From positions 62,001 through 126,000 of the forward strand of contig JADLZK010012627.1 of assembly GCA_015847255.1 (NCBI GenBank): a stretch of DNA of 64,000 bases. The letters are read 5' to 3'. Positions 48,405 through 61,100 of this stretch are shown piece after piece. Below the pieces are notes generated by a model that was not told the origin of the DNA, did not search any database, and worked only from the letters and a program-made list of their open reading frames with translations. The DNA is from Hyparrhenia diplandra (lineage: Eukaryota; Streptophyta; Magnoliopsida; Poales; Poaceae). A program made the translations under genes and the position numbers. Every line of letters begins with the position of its first letter. Positions within the stretch are counted from its first letter, which is position 1.

Positions 48405-48515
48405 TTGGTAAGATTATGTCTTCCGATTAAGCGATTCTTGGACGTTTCAAGAGATATTAAATGAATTGGTAAGATTATGTCTTCAGAAGCGATTGTTGGA
48501 TGAGATCGATACCGA
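48405..48515. repeat. Tandem pair of a ~60-bp repeat, third copy at 49162-49233
   Basis: TTGGTAAGATTATGTCTTC followed by AAGCGATT(G/C)TTGG appears twice within 48405-48515. It appears again at 49162-49233, with GACGTTTCAAGA before it and GAGATCGATA after it in the full copies. The 650 bp between the second and third copies contains the MITE at 48532-48762 and AT-rich DNA. Confidence 0.8.
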
Positions 48516-48531
48516 ACTGGACTGTGTTTAG

Positions 48532-48762
48532 TTCACCAGAAATTTAGGATTGCAGCTGAAATTTAAGACCAGAAGACTTTTCGTTTTTTTTTTAATTATT
48601 GTCCCTATGAAGTTAACTAGGCCCAAAAGATCCATCGTAAAGTACATTCAAACTGTACTTAGTTATTTCGCTTTTACCTACATTTAGTGCTCCATGCACA
48701 AAAAGATTAGATGTGACGAGAAATCGTAAATTTTAGGATCCAAACTTTGAATCTAAACACAG
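48532..48762. mobile_element. CTGTGTTTAG-ended MITE
   Basis: The segment starts CTGTGTTTAGTTC and ends ATCTAAACACAG, inverted ends of about 12 bp around a 231-bp AT-rich body. Non-coding. The superfamily is not assigned. Confidence 0.6.
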
Positions 48763-49233
48763 CCCTGGTCATAAAAATATACTTTGACCTTGGTTACTCA
48801 TTAATCTCTTTGAAACCCTAAAGGGGGGCCAACCGCAGTCTCCCCGATATATAGCAGTAAACACTACTTCTTCCCTTCGATATGTAGGTACATGCGTACA
48901 GCCATATAAGATTTTTTTTAGAAGATTTTTTTTTTTGAATTGTCTCGTCGAGCACACTGTATTACTTGTAGTTACTAGCTTTTTTTTTTAATTTCAACAA
49001 AATCATCTCCTTAGCTGGAAGAGCTTTCAAAAAAATGAGTTAGTTGGGGGACGAAGAGTCCCCACCTTTCCATTATTGCATATCCCGGGAGGGAGAACTC
49101 CTGGTGGGTGTACAAGAGCTTTCCAAACTTACAATTAGTGAAGAACTAGTTGAAATCTATGACGTTTCAAGATAGATTAAATGATTTGGTAAGATTATGT
49201 CTTTAGAAGCGATTGTTGACGAGATCGATATTG

Positions 49234-51129
49234 ACATCATCATCAATACATGATCTCCGGCAAACAACATCGTGAGCAACACAATGACGTCGACCGATGT
49301 CGACATCGACGTCTCTAACCCCGACATCCCCGATCAACACCGCGCCATGGACACCAACCACGCCAACACCCTAGCGCATCAAAAACACCACAAGATCGAC
49401 AATCACCGTGCAAGTCCACTTACCCCGGTCAGCCGCTACCTCTATCATCAATGCCGCAACGACGTCATCCAACGCCACCATTGACGCCGCCACCACAACG
49501 ACCGACATCGACGACACCTCCAAGGGCACCACTAACGTCAATGATGCATCTACCAAGGGCGCCGCCATCGACCCGACGCCGACAACCTCCGGACCATGAT
49601 GCCCTCGACATCGCCATGCCTACCATCAACGACATTGGCAACATCGACAACAGTCCTCGCCATCAAGGGGAACGCAAGCCAACATCCGACATCACCAACG
49701 ACGCGCCCATCGGGCGCCATTGCCGTCTTGATCACCGACTTGCTGAACTCCGACAACGACATCAACCCACTACACCTCGCTGGACGCCCCGCGGACACCA
49801 CCATGGCGAACATCGGGCCGACAGGCGTTATGACTTCGCCGTGGGTTCGACCCTAGCGAGAACAAAGACGGGCACTCCCAAACGAATCGAACCCATGATG
49901 ACACCGGCACTGGGCTCGGGCGACGCCCCCATCTCGCAACTTTGGCGACAACGGAACATCAGCCCACCAAAGACACGTAGGTATGCCGCTATCCACCCGA
50001 TAATAGCGGTATTTCTATGGTTCATCTACATGCCAAGCAAGGTGTCACTAGGCCGGGAACACCTACACACGATGTCTTCCCTACTGCTTCGTTACCAAAC
50101 TACGGCGACACTACCAAAGAATCGCGGGCAACCTAGATAGGGTGACGACATGATCGACTCACATTTATGCCCCCCCCGAAGGCACTCAGCCCTCGCACGA
50201 CTACATCAAGACCTTCGCTCGCCAACTGGCTCCACGCTACACTATGGGAGACGCGACAGTAGGAGACGCCCGGGAAGATGGACAAAGCGATCCAACTCGC
50301 CGACCGACATCGTCTCGCCCTCATTCGTCCGCACACCTTGGCTTAAAAACATGCCGAACATGACACCATCCTCGACGACATCAACGCCCCCGGTACAACT
50401 ACACCAACGAGCTATGCAACATGCCTTGTGCTATGGTGCACCCGGAGGTGCCCTACATAGGGGAGCATGGCGATCCACTTCCCCGCAGTTCGACGCCCCC
50501 TTCCCTCCTATGAGGTGTTCAAGACGCTCAACTTGTGAGCTCCTTCGATGATGACATGAGTGCACATGCCACCCACATTGATCCCCATTCGGCCCCGGTC
50601 ACTACCCCTCGAGGCTCATCCTTCCTCAACTCAATTACATCGACCGACCACAAGCTTCATGGCATCACCGAACTACCAAGCTCCAAGCAGGATCAACAGC
50701 CTAAGTCGTGGGTGATTATGCTCACCTTTCCGACGACCCGCCAACCATGTTAGGCTTCACAACAAGCACGGCTAATAGAGGAGCCCCAACGCTTCTTGCA
50801 ATTGGTGCCAATCTTTCTTCCTCGACAACCACCGCATTACGCCGCGACATTAAGGGCGTACGGATGTCCTCCAACCAAGATCAGCAAAGGTCACGTTTTC
50901 ATCTTCGCCCCAGCCTCATTCCTCGACAAAAGTGGATGCAACAATCTTCGGACATGCTTCGATCGCCCGGCCAACAACGACAATCAGTAGAACCACATCG
51001 CGAGGACGCTACCAGTAGGGAAAGGGGGACAGATCTCATGTGCCAATTGAGGGAGGCCCATGGGCCATGCATGGCGCACGCAAGGCCAACCCCGTCCAAG
51101 GGCGCCGCCGCCGTTATCGTCGTCGTCAT
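49234..51129 (+). mobile_element. Degenerate retroelement-like DNA upstream of LTR-type module 2
   Basis: GC-rich, Asp/His/Thr-rich open frames occur in all plus-strand registers (for example 49451-50140), but no domain is recognised and no frame dominates. The position directly upstream of a TATA-bearing LTR-like module suggests old U3 or gag-leader DNA of that family. This is inference from position only. Confidence 0.3.
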
Positions 51130-51545
51130 CATCATTAAGTAATAGATATTTAGGAAATAAATATAGGAATAAAATAGGAAATAAAATCGTGGATTGCTTT
51201 TAGATGCAAGTCTCCCCGACTATAAATACAAGGGACTTATAATCGGTTGGAATCAATCGTAAAAATTAAAGGGGGCAACACCCGCCAGCTGTCTCGCCTC
51301 TCTCTCTCTCTCTGCTCTCTCTCTCTCTCTCTCTCTCTTCAACCCTAGCCGGCCGCCACCCATGTGCCGCCCACCCGGCCGCGCGCCCTCTAGGGCAGCG
51401 CCGGCCGCCATCGCCTCCTCCTCCTTTCCTCTTCCCTAACAGCCCCCGGAAACCCCGACACGCCACGCTAACGCCGCCATCAAGCCGGCCGCCGACATGC
51501 CAACGACGCGTAATCCAACCGATCTCGTGACACCGAACTATGACT
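51130..51545 (+). promoter_or_regulatory. LTR-type promoter module, plus strand (copy 2) with CT microsatellite
   Basis: The order matches the module at 37110-37745: AGTAATAGATATTTAGG, GCAAGTCTCCCC, TATAAATA (51221-51228), AATCGGTTGGAA, GGGGCAACACCC, a CT microsatellite (51294-51338), CAACCCTAGCC, and a GC-rich block to about 51540. The microsatellite would be in the transcript leader. 51546-52118 is AT-rich and nothing was recognised there. Confidence 0.55.
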
Positions 51546-52589
51546 CAAACATGGATTTGAATTGTTGTTTTCATGTAGGTATTGCATGATTGTTTTGGAG
51601 GTAAGCTATTAATTGGGCACATCTTTATGTGCTGATCGTGTCTGCTCATTATCGTTATTCGTTAGTGCTACTAAACTAAATGTCAAATATTTTAGTGTGT
51701 TTTAGAGCTAAGAGCCCTATAATTTCATGCAGCAATTAATTGTTAGCAATTTTACAAATGCTTCCGTTATGAGGTGGGGGGGGGGGGACTATCTAATTCT
51801 CAAGTTGTTGAAATTTGTAGGTATAATTTTGGTTCTTATTATCGTTGTTTCTAGATTATTTTCCTATCCTAACTTTAAATAAGCCATGTCTTCATGTCTC
51901 ACCCAGAACTACCAGGTTACGTAGATTTGTTCCTTTCAATACTTCCCAAGACAATTCCCTCATCATCTTCTCGCTTGAAAGTAATGGATGCCCCTTTCAA
52001 GACTTAAAAGCTAGTAATCTTCGCTTTCCTACATCATCTTCTCGCTTGGCATGTTATGTGCACTTGGCTAGCACTAACTCGTCACCTTACGTAGTAACTT
52101 GTAATGGAATCTTTCAATCACTACTACACGCAGGGCGACTTCTCTTTCGAGCCCAAAATCGCGGTTACTCCCGGTTTTGAAATTGAACGGAAATAAAGGT
52201 ATTTTTATTCCGGTTTTGAATCTCCAGTAGGGAGTAAAGGCCACGGGCAAAGCCGATCCAGGTGCCTAGGAACTTTATTCTTGTTAGGGACTCCAACCGA
52301 ATAAAGGTAGACCTTGCTCTCGTTCTTCACCCAAACCGAATAAAGCTCTACTCCCGGTTGGAAACTACAATCGGGAGTAAAAGTTAAGATTTACTCCCTG
52401 CTGGTGCTTTAAAACGGGAATATAAGTTTTTTAAGCATTTGTCTTTCACACCCTTCAATCTTCATTTTTGTAGAAACCACCTCATGATTTTTAATGTTCT
52501 CAATCCAATCTTAGCGTATTCAATGATTACGCTTTTTAACTATGGAAATCGCATTTAATTGAAAATTGTAGCTTCGAGCTACTTTAGGA

Positions 52590-55500
52590 CCCCTAGGTGG
52601 CTTCAAATCGAAAAGTCTTCAATACCACGTTTGTTTATCTCTTCAAGATCTACACTCGTATATTGGACATTTTTGGATTTGACAGTATTTTGATCCATTT
52701 AAATTTTTGAATTTCCAAAAGATAAAGAATTTTCGCTTTTTGAACCCTAAATGTTTTTAAAATAAAAATCATGAATACCAAAAATTATAAATCATCGAGA
52801 TTACAAAGTTTATTTAGGTCATTTTTGCATTTGAGAAAGTGTTTGGAAAGTATAGTTGTAAATTGATGATTGTCTCCCAAAGTGTCATAAACTCTCTTAG
52901 ATTCCTAATTTTGTGATTAGTGTTTCCAAACACTTTCTCAAACGCAAAAATGTCTTATATAAACATTTTAGATCTTTATGAGTGTTAACACGTTTGTATT
53001 CAAAAGTTTTCGAACGAGGTCATTTCGTGTTTCGCTTTTGACCCGGGTTTTGACCAAGTTAAATTTTTTGAATTTTTAAGTGAAGACAGACTTTGTGCTA
53101 CTTTTTAGACGCCACGTAGATTCAAATCGAAAAGTCTTGAATACCACGTTTGTTTAGCTCTTCAAGATCTACACTCCGTGATATTGACATTTTTGGATTT
53201 GACAGATTTTGAACCATTGAAATTTTAAATTTCCAAAAATTTAAAGAATTTTTAGTTTTTTGAACCCTAAATGTTTTTAAAATGAAAAGTCATACATACC
53301 AAAAATTCATAACTCTTTTGAGATCTACTAAGTTTATTTAGGTCATTTTTGCATTTGAGAAAGTGTTTGGAAAGTGTAGTTGTAAATTGACGATTGTCTC
53401 CCGTAGTTTCATAAACTCTCTCTTAGATTCCCTCGATTAAATTATTTCCCGACATAACAAAAAAATCTTTTTTACTTTTAATTTAAGAAGCTAGTGTATT
53501 TTTCCGAGGGTATAAGCCCCTATCTACATCTACTTTCCTTGAGTGAGCATAATATAGATTTTTTTGATTCGATTCCAAAATTCCAAGATAACTCTGAATT
53601 AGAATTATTAATAACACCATCCCGATATATTAGGTAGGAATATGTTTCCAAACACTTTCTCAAACGCAAAAATGTCCTATATAAACATTTTAGACCTTGA
53701 TGAGTGCTAACACGTTTGTATTCAAAAGTTTTTGAACGAGGTCATTTCGTGTACTCGTTTGACTAGGTTTGACCAAATCAAATTTTTGAAGTTTTATGTG
53801 AAGACAAGTTTGAGCTACTTTTTGGACCCTAGGTGGCTTCAAATCAAAAAGTCATAAATACCACGTTTGTTTAACTCTTCAAGCTCAGTATATTGGACAT
53901 TCTTTGTATTTACCGTATTTTGAACCATTGAAATTTTGGATTTAAAAATTTAAAGAATTTTCGCTTTTGGGAACCCTAAATATTTTAAAATGAAAAGTCA
54001 TGAATACAAAAATTTCATAACTCATCGAGATCTACAAAGTTTATTTAGGTCATTTTGCATTTGAAAAAGTGTTTGAAAAATATAGTTCTAAATTGACAAT
54101 TGCCCCCGCAGTTTCATAAACTCTTTAGATTCATGATTTTGTGACTAGTGTTTCCAAACATTTTTCAAACGCAAAAATGTTGTATATAAACATTTTAGAT
54201 CTTGACGAGTGTTAACACGTTTGTATTCAAAAGTTTTTCAAATGAGGCCATTTCGCTTCGTTTGACCGGAGTTGAATAAGCCAAATTTTGAATTTTTAGG
54301 TGAAGACAACTTCGAGCTTTTTTGACCCTAGGTGGCTTCAATTCGAAAAAGTCATGAATACCACGCTTGTTTTTAACTTTTCAAGATCTACACTCTAAAT
54401 ATTGGACATTTTTTGTATTTAATGATTTTGAACCATTGAAATTTTGAATTTCCAAAAAAATTAAAGAATATTCAGTTTTTGGAATCCTAAATGTTTTTCA
54501 AATGAAAAGTCATGAATACTAAAATTCATAACTCATTGAGATCTACAAAGTTTATTTAGTCATTTTGGCATTTGAGAAAAAGAGTTTGGAAACTATAGTT
54601 CTAAATTGACGATTGTCTCAGTAGTTTCATAAACTCTCCTTTAGATTCATGATTTTGTGACTAGTGTTTCCAAAACACTTTCTCAAAATGCAAAAATGTC
54701 GTATATAAACATTTTAGATCTTAATGAGTTCTAACACGTTTGTATTCAAAAAGCTTATCAAACGAGGTCATTTCGTGCTTCGATTGACTGGTTTGACCAA
54801 GTCAAATTTTTAAATTGAGTGAAATGCACCGTGGTACCTAAACTTGTAACGCCAGGTCAAATAGGTCCATGAACTTACAAACTGTACCATCTAGGCCCTC
54901 GAACTTAGAACCCGTTCACCCTGTGTTCAATCCGGTTTTGCATGGTGGTTTTGCATGGGTATCAGAGTCGCGACATCATCGATGACATCAAGATTCTTTT
55001 TAATTTGCGAAATTGATATTTTTTTTATTTAGAGCCCAAATATAGCAAATAATATATCAATTTTGATCGCCCTCGATTTAGCTCTTTGCAATGGTGTACC
55101 GCTTTGTTATTTGAGATAATGTTACTTTGTATAAAATTAAAATTTAAATGAGTGATATTTTTGCAACTAGCATGAGCTCGTTTGGCCCTCCCGTCACGGA
55201 CAGCCAAGTAAAGAAGGCTGCAGTGGTGCTCGCTCCATGGTCAAGCGTGTCAAGGTCGGGTGCCTGAGCTCAGCCCGACCCCGCACCGCGATATATATAC
55301 ACGCTAGACACTCCGCACGCACACGAGGTGAGAGACCGAGAGGGGTGTAATAAGCCGTGCATATTATATAGAAAAAAAAAGTCGTGGCGATGATCGAGCG
55401 ACTAGCGTGATCGGCTTTTAACACTTGCCGAGTACTCTAGGAGTATATTTTGCATGTGAATATGATATCGCACTACGCAAAGAGAGTGATTTTTTCTATA

Positions 55501-56215
55501 TTTTACATGTAGAACTTAATGCATCTTATCGACCTCCGTCGTTTTATATTTCACTGCTTTTTATATAAAATTAAATATAGCAAATAATATTCCACACGTT
55601 TTTATAGAAATATTTAATTTTATATAAAAATAAATTATCTCAAATAACAAAACGGAGTACACCCTTGCAAAGAGCTCGTCGTCGAGATCATCAAATTGAT
55701 ATATTATTTGCTATATTTGAGCTCTAAATAAAAAGATATCAATTTTTTATAAATTAAAAAAGAGTGCCGACATCATCGCCGACGGCAACATTGCTTACAA
55801 GACCATGCAAAAAAACCACTTACAAACCGGACAGACCTGGGGCGAACGGGGTTCGCAAGTTCGAGGGGCTAGATGGTCGTTTTTGTAAGTCCATGGACCT
55901 ATTTGACACAACGTAAAAAGTTTATGTACACTTTGGTTGCATTTCACTCTTTTAAATTTTTTGCGAAAGAGCTTCGCTACTTTGACCCCTAGGTGGTTTC
56001 AAATTGAAAAGTCATGAATACCATGTTTGTTTAGCTCTCTTCAAAATCTACGCCTATATATTAGACATTTTTGGATTTGACAAATTTGAACCATTAAAAG
56101 TTTGAATTTCCAAAAATTTATAGAATTTTTAGTTTTTCGAACCCTAAAATAGTTTCAAAATGAAAAGTCATGAATACCAAAAGTTCTTAACTCATCAAGA
56201 TCTACTGATTATTTT
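52590..56215. repeat. ~500-bp direct repeats, four to five copies, non-coding
   Basis: A unit containing GGCTTCAAATCGAAAAGTC, TACCACGTTTGTTTA, TTCAAGATCTACACT, TTTGGATTTGACAG, TAAATGTTTTTAAAATG, GAGAAAGTGTTTGGAAAG and TGTATTCAAAAGTTT begins near 52596, 53107, 53832 and 54330. A partial copy begins near 55989. Spacings are about 511, 725 and 498 bp, then a larger gap that contains the Mutator-like element. The 725-bp unit carries extra unrelated sequence near 53430-53640. Confidence 0.85.
54817..55949. mobile_element. Non-autonomous Mutator-like element with long inverted ends
   Basis: It begins GAGTGAAATGCA and ends TGCA-like bases then ATTTCACTC. It is flanked by a perfect 9-bp duplication TTTTAAATT at 54808-54816 and 55950-55958, the size diagnostic for Mutator. 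The inverted repeat is long: AAATAGGTCCATG(A/G)ACTTACAA and CATCTAG(G/C)CCCTCGAACTT occur inverted at the two ends, and similarity continues inward for about 300 bp. The central 55160-55600 is not part of the inverted ends and contains a GC-richer piece with a TATATATAC stretch. No transposase is present. Confidence 0.88.
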
Positions 56216-56706
56216 CTTGTTGAAAACAATTTTCATGTCGAAAAACATTATTTTTATTTATTTTAGTTAGTAGCAACAATTTTGTATTAATGAAATATCG
56301 ATAATTAACAATATTATGTTTGCAAGTCAAAGAAAAGAATAAAAAATTTCAGGTTAATTTTTTTTTTTTTGTGAAATAAAGCATAATAAATTGAAATTAT
56401 TTTTAATAAAAGTTTTATGACTTCTAAAATTTTATTAGCAAATAACAATATTTGGACATTAAATAAAATGAAATTCAAAAGAAAAAAAAAATCAGGCATA
56501 GAGATGGCATGAAGGTGAAAATTTTACTTTTATTCCCTGCTGGCGTCGTAGCCCGAGTAAAGGTGTGGGCTATATCATGCAATGCTAAAAATTCCCTTTA
56601 CCTGTATGAAGTTGAACCTGAATAAAGGTTGGACCTTTATTCCTCGCTTATTATTATGACCCGTGAATGAAGGGGTTCTATTCTCGGGCGTAGTCGAGCC
56701 GAGTAA

Positions 56707-57243
56707 ATGGGTTCGCAGATAAAGGCCCCATCGGCCCCTTCCTCTTCTCCTCCCTCTTCATCGACACGCCACGCTTCGCCGCCTCAACGCGCGCTGCCGT
56801 TTTTACCAACGCCGCGACAAGGAACGCGCCGCCTCCATCCGCGTTTCTCCGCGGCCTGCCGCCGCCGTCTGGCCCGCCAAGCCTCCCCGATGTTGGCCGC
56901 CCGATCCACGGATCCCCGACCGCCGGGCCTCCCGCATCACGGCGCACGCGGGGATCCCGCTTCCACCGCCGCCGCCCGCCGGAGCCGGCCCCCCGACCGC
57001 AGACCGAAGCTCGTGACGCGCCGCCCACCACACACCGTCCGTGGTCGAAGCGCCCGATCGCCATCAGATCGCACACCGCTGACGCACGCGATGCCTCCAC
57101 CACGACCGCTACCCAGCCTCCAACACGCACTTCCGCCAAGACACCGGGCGCTCAACTACTTCCCGCCCCGCCCGATAGTTTCGAAGCTCGCGGTTCCACA
57201 CCTCCGACCGGGCGCCCCGGTCAGGTTCACCACGCATGAGTAA
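56707..57243. other. GC-rich block with long unrecognised frames
   Basis: Open frames of 150-180 residues occur on both strands (for example 56707-57243 plus and 57139-56678 minus), but they are Arg/Pro/Gly-rich and resemble no family I know. It may be a captured exon or GC-rich CACTA filler. 57244-57899 beyond it has a short duplicated CTATCAGAAAGTCAATC phrase and otherwise nothing recognised. Confidence 0.3.
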
Positions 57244-58117
57244 CCTGCGGCCCCTATCAGAAAGTCAATCCTATCAGAAAGTCAATCACCATCAGGGAAC
57301 TTCCTAAAGGCAACAAAGCTATCAGCATATCTACCTTATGTAGCCTAAGCTGCAAGAACTACAAATTTATCTTTTAGATGCAGGGAGTGTAGTGGGAGTG
57401 GTCGTTCTGCAGTTTTTATGTCTTGGTTTACTTGTTTCCTGTTATGTATATGTGTTTAATTAGAAGTTTAGAGAGTTGCTTGTTGTTACTAGCTTTTGCT
57501 TCTTTGCATTTCCATCGTGTTGTTTCACACAAATGGCGATGAAGATTGTCATATTGTTTGGAACCAAGTAGTGGTTCCTAGAAATTTCAGAGCATGGCCA
57601 TAGATCTCCACATCTCTATCTGTGTGGTAGATGAAGCAAGCATTGAACTATACTTAGCTTGTTTGGTTCAAAGCTTGGACGAGTTGCCTGCCCATTTTGA
57701 GCTGTAGATGCTGCATAAAAATCTTCGGCTCCCATTATGAACAGACAAATGCAGTTGCTCTAGGTTTTGTTGTATGATTTGTTCCTCACTCATGCATTTT
57801 CCTGATTTCGCAAACATATGAATCGAGTCAAGATCATGCCGGAGTGGCTCCGTGAAATCTCATGTTTGGTTTTGCTTAAGAGATAGGATTGGATGGATGA
57901 TGTGGAGCTACATGATCATGGACATGGTCGTTGATGATAGACATGTATGGATCATCGAGCTCACGAGGATGGAAAGGAAAAGACCTAGAGATCAAGGCAA
58001 AGGTATAACTTGATAGGGTTTGCTTTGTGATTAAGACACTATAGAGAGTGTGATCACATTTTGGATAAATAGCCGCGTATCAAGAGGGAATGCCTACGGC
58101 TAATCCTATGATAAAGT

Positions 58118-61100
58118 TGTAAGGTCCTAGTTGGCTAGAGGGGGGTGAATAGCCTATCATGTATTTCTACAAACACACTTAACAAACCGATTAGTATAAC
58201 AAAAGGCGTAAATGCGGTTTGCACTAGCTCTAAAGTCTTGCAAAGCCTTCTAGTGACAATTCTAGATAATAGCTATGATCTCTAATACACACAAGAGCTA
58301 TGTCACTACTTTATCTAGTTAACAATTCTAGATATATCTTATCCAGTAAAGAACACCTACACAAGTATATGCTAGCTCTCAATAAGGTAAACTAGGAATG
58401 TAAATTGTCACACCCCAAATTTTCGAATTTTTGGGTTGTGAATAGATAACACTAAATTAATATTTGAGCTTTCCTAATTCGATGGGTTGTTGCTTGATGT
58501 GACGTTTGCATGTTACTTGTGTTGATGTTTTCAAGTGTAAAAGCAAAGTTTTCAAAGTGCAGTTAGTGCGACAATTGTCTCCCTCCAATATGTTTTTTTT
58601 CCCTTCACCACTTTTAATCTTTCATACAGAGTTGCTCGAAATCCTTAGACCTCAACCTCAAATCACTTCTATGCTCGAAAGTAACATCAATCCATCACTC
58701 AAACCTTTTCGAATTTTTTCCGGCTTTTCCCGGAGCTATTTCCCGCTTTCTTGTGAGCCTTTTTATTTTTTTTTCTAGATCATCTCAAATAACTTTATGA
58801 GCTCCAAATACTTTATCTAGCATCATCATGATTCAAATTATCTCTGGGAATTTTCCCTAAATTTTTGGAGGCTTTGTTGCTTTCATGGTTTAAATATTAA
58901 TTCTAGACTTTTCTAGAATTATTTTAATCCTGAAATTAGTAATTCGAGAATAATAAAAATCCAATCCTATTCTAATTCCACTCAAGCCCTGCCTATATAA
59001 GAATCAATTGCTTGGTTTCCAACTTAAACTCTTTTCGTTGGAAGTTTCCCAAGATCTCTTTCTTTTGCTTTTAAATAAATATATTTTATTTGAGCTATTT
59101 TGCTTGGACGTGATGATCCAAAGAAGCAAGCCATCGACCAGGATCGGCATCTTCGAGTCGTAATTCGATATCCCGACTTTGCCGCACGCTGCCGAAGCAC
59201 CCTATAAGACCTCGGAGGGCCCTGACGTCGCCTTTGTTTCGCATCTAACCCTTCCTAACCATAGCCGCCTATTGCTCGAGCTCCGGTTTTCACCTCCACA
59301 GAGCCCGTTCCGGCTGTTTCTCCGTCGATGGTGTAGGTGTTGAGGACAACGAGCAGCGCATCCTCACCGTGCCTTCACTGCCGTCAACCAGCCCATGGGT
59401 GAGTTCGCTGGCTGTTATGCGTTAGTTGTCGATCAGTGCTTTCCGTTCGGTCCAACCATAGCCCTAGTCATCGTATGTTTCTTGCCAGCAAGCTCTCTTG
59501 CCGTCGTCAGCTGAACCGACCGACCGCCGTCGTCGAGGTGGTCTCCCTTCCACCGCAGAACCGTCATCGTGCTTTCTTCCGAGTTTTGCATAGCGTTCGT
59601 AGAGTTTGCAGATCGATTTGTTTTCTTTACCTCGCTCCCGTTTTGCCTATCCTGCTTCGCCGGACTTTACAGCGCCGTGCATCCATCGAGCCCTAGTGTT
59701 ACTGCAGACTTCCCAGAGTTCCCTCCCGATCGCGTCGAACCCCCTGATCGGTAATCTTGCTATGATCAGCAACCTCTCTGTTTTTAGACCTTTTTGATCT
59801 AGCACAACATGATGCTTCATGTTCAGATGCAAGCCATGGCCCACAGTTCGACCAACAGCACAATGTTCGTCGTCGTCCCACCATGCTCTACGCCAAAGCC
59901 TTGCTAGCTGGCTTGCTTGATGACATGTTTGCTGACATCACAATGACATCCATTTGTTTTCTTGCCGTTTTCCTTCACAAAAATAAATCATGAAATACAA
60001 TAGAAATATATATACATACACCTATAGTTGTCTTGAGCAGTCTGTGCCTTCCAGCTTTCTTTGCGTTAGCTTGATGACGCTAGCATGAAGTCACATACAT
60101 GTATGGCCGTTTTTCTAGAAAAAACACTCCACAAAAGCATGCACTCGTCATGTGCATGCCCTGGGGCCTCACGTTGGGCACATGCAGACCACCGCCAAAA
60201 CCATCTGCTGTAATTCAATTATGGAAGTTTCATCTCCAAGACTGTCAGCAAAACCATCGACCAATCCAGTTAAATTCCATTTATATTGTTTTCTAGTCTC
60301 CTGATCATAGTAACGTGTAGATAGCTTTTACAAACTTTTCAACTTGTTTCCTCTGTTGGTGTACTGTTCTTAGTTTATTCTCTTTGCCCGCTTGTATGTT
60401 TGCCTGCTACGAGTAGAACGAGGTCTCCGCTTGTGAGAGTGTTGAAGATCAAGATGATGATCAAGATAAAAGTATCGGGAGTTGGAGCAAATATAAGAGG
60501 TAAGTATAGCTTGGGGAATTACTTATCGTATTTAACATGATCATAACTTAATGAATGTTTATGCCATAAACGAAAATATGCTTGTTAGTAACATGGGGAT
60601 TTGTCCTGCTTTAGCGAATCCGGCACAACATGCCTATGAGGGTTATATGGCTCGACATTAGTTCCCTAGAGATCATCATTTTCTAGCAACCTCGGGAGGA
60701 ATTGTCGATCTGATATAGTGTGCCCCCTATCCCGTTAATATGTGAGTATAGGCAAGGAAGTTATGTGCCACATAGGAAGGGTGGGTTCTATGTCCGATGA
60801 CTTAGCTGCCCCAACTTGTTAGGATCTAACCTTTGGGAGCTTCTTAGTGGTTCCCGGTGTTTGGTCTAGCTAACCTTGCATTTGGGTCACAACTCGTAGT
60901 GAAAGTGTACACCCTCTCGTAGTTTGAAAAACTCGGTATACTAGCCTTGCCCAAGGTCACGGGCGGCTCCTGAATCCATAGCATTAAGGATAATGACTTG
61001 TGTTTATTATCATTCATGTTTATCGCTTTATGCTTTACATTATTTATGTTATGATGATCATGGTTTAAAGGGTATGTAAATACCCGGCCATGTTGCAGTT

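Larger units (their letters stand above)
52119..56720. mobile_element. CACTA-like element with CCCGGTT(G)-type subterminal repeats, right end unresolved
   Basis: CACTACTACACGCAGGG at 52119 is a CACTA-type end. It is followed by inverted ACTCCCGGTT and GGGAGTAAA motifs to about 52400, the pattern of a common grass family. Similar motifs (GAGTAAAGG, AATAAAGGTTGG, TTTATTCC) return at 56530-56720. The interior is a set of about 500-bp AT-rich repeats and carries no transposase. A Mutator-like element interrupts it at 54817-55949. The closing GTAGTG end was not seen. Confidence 0.5.
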
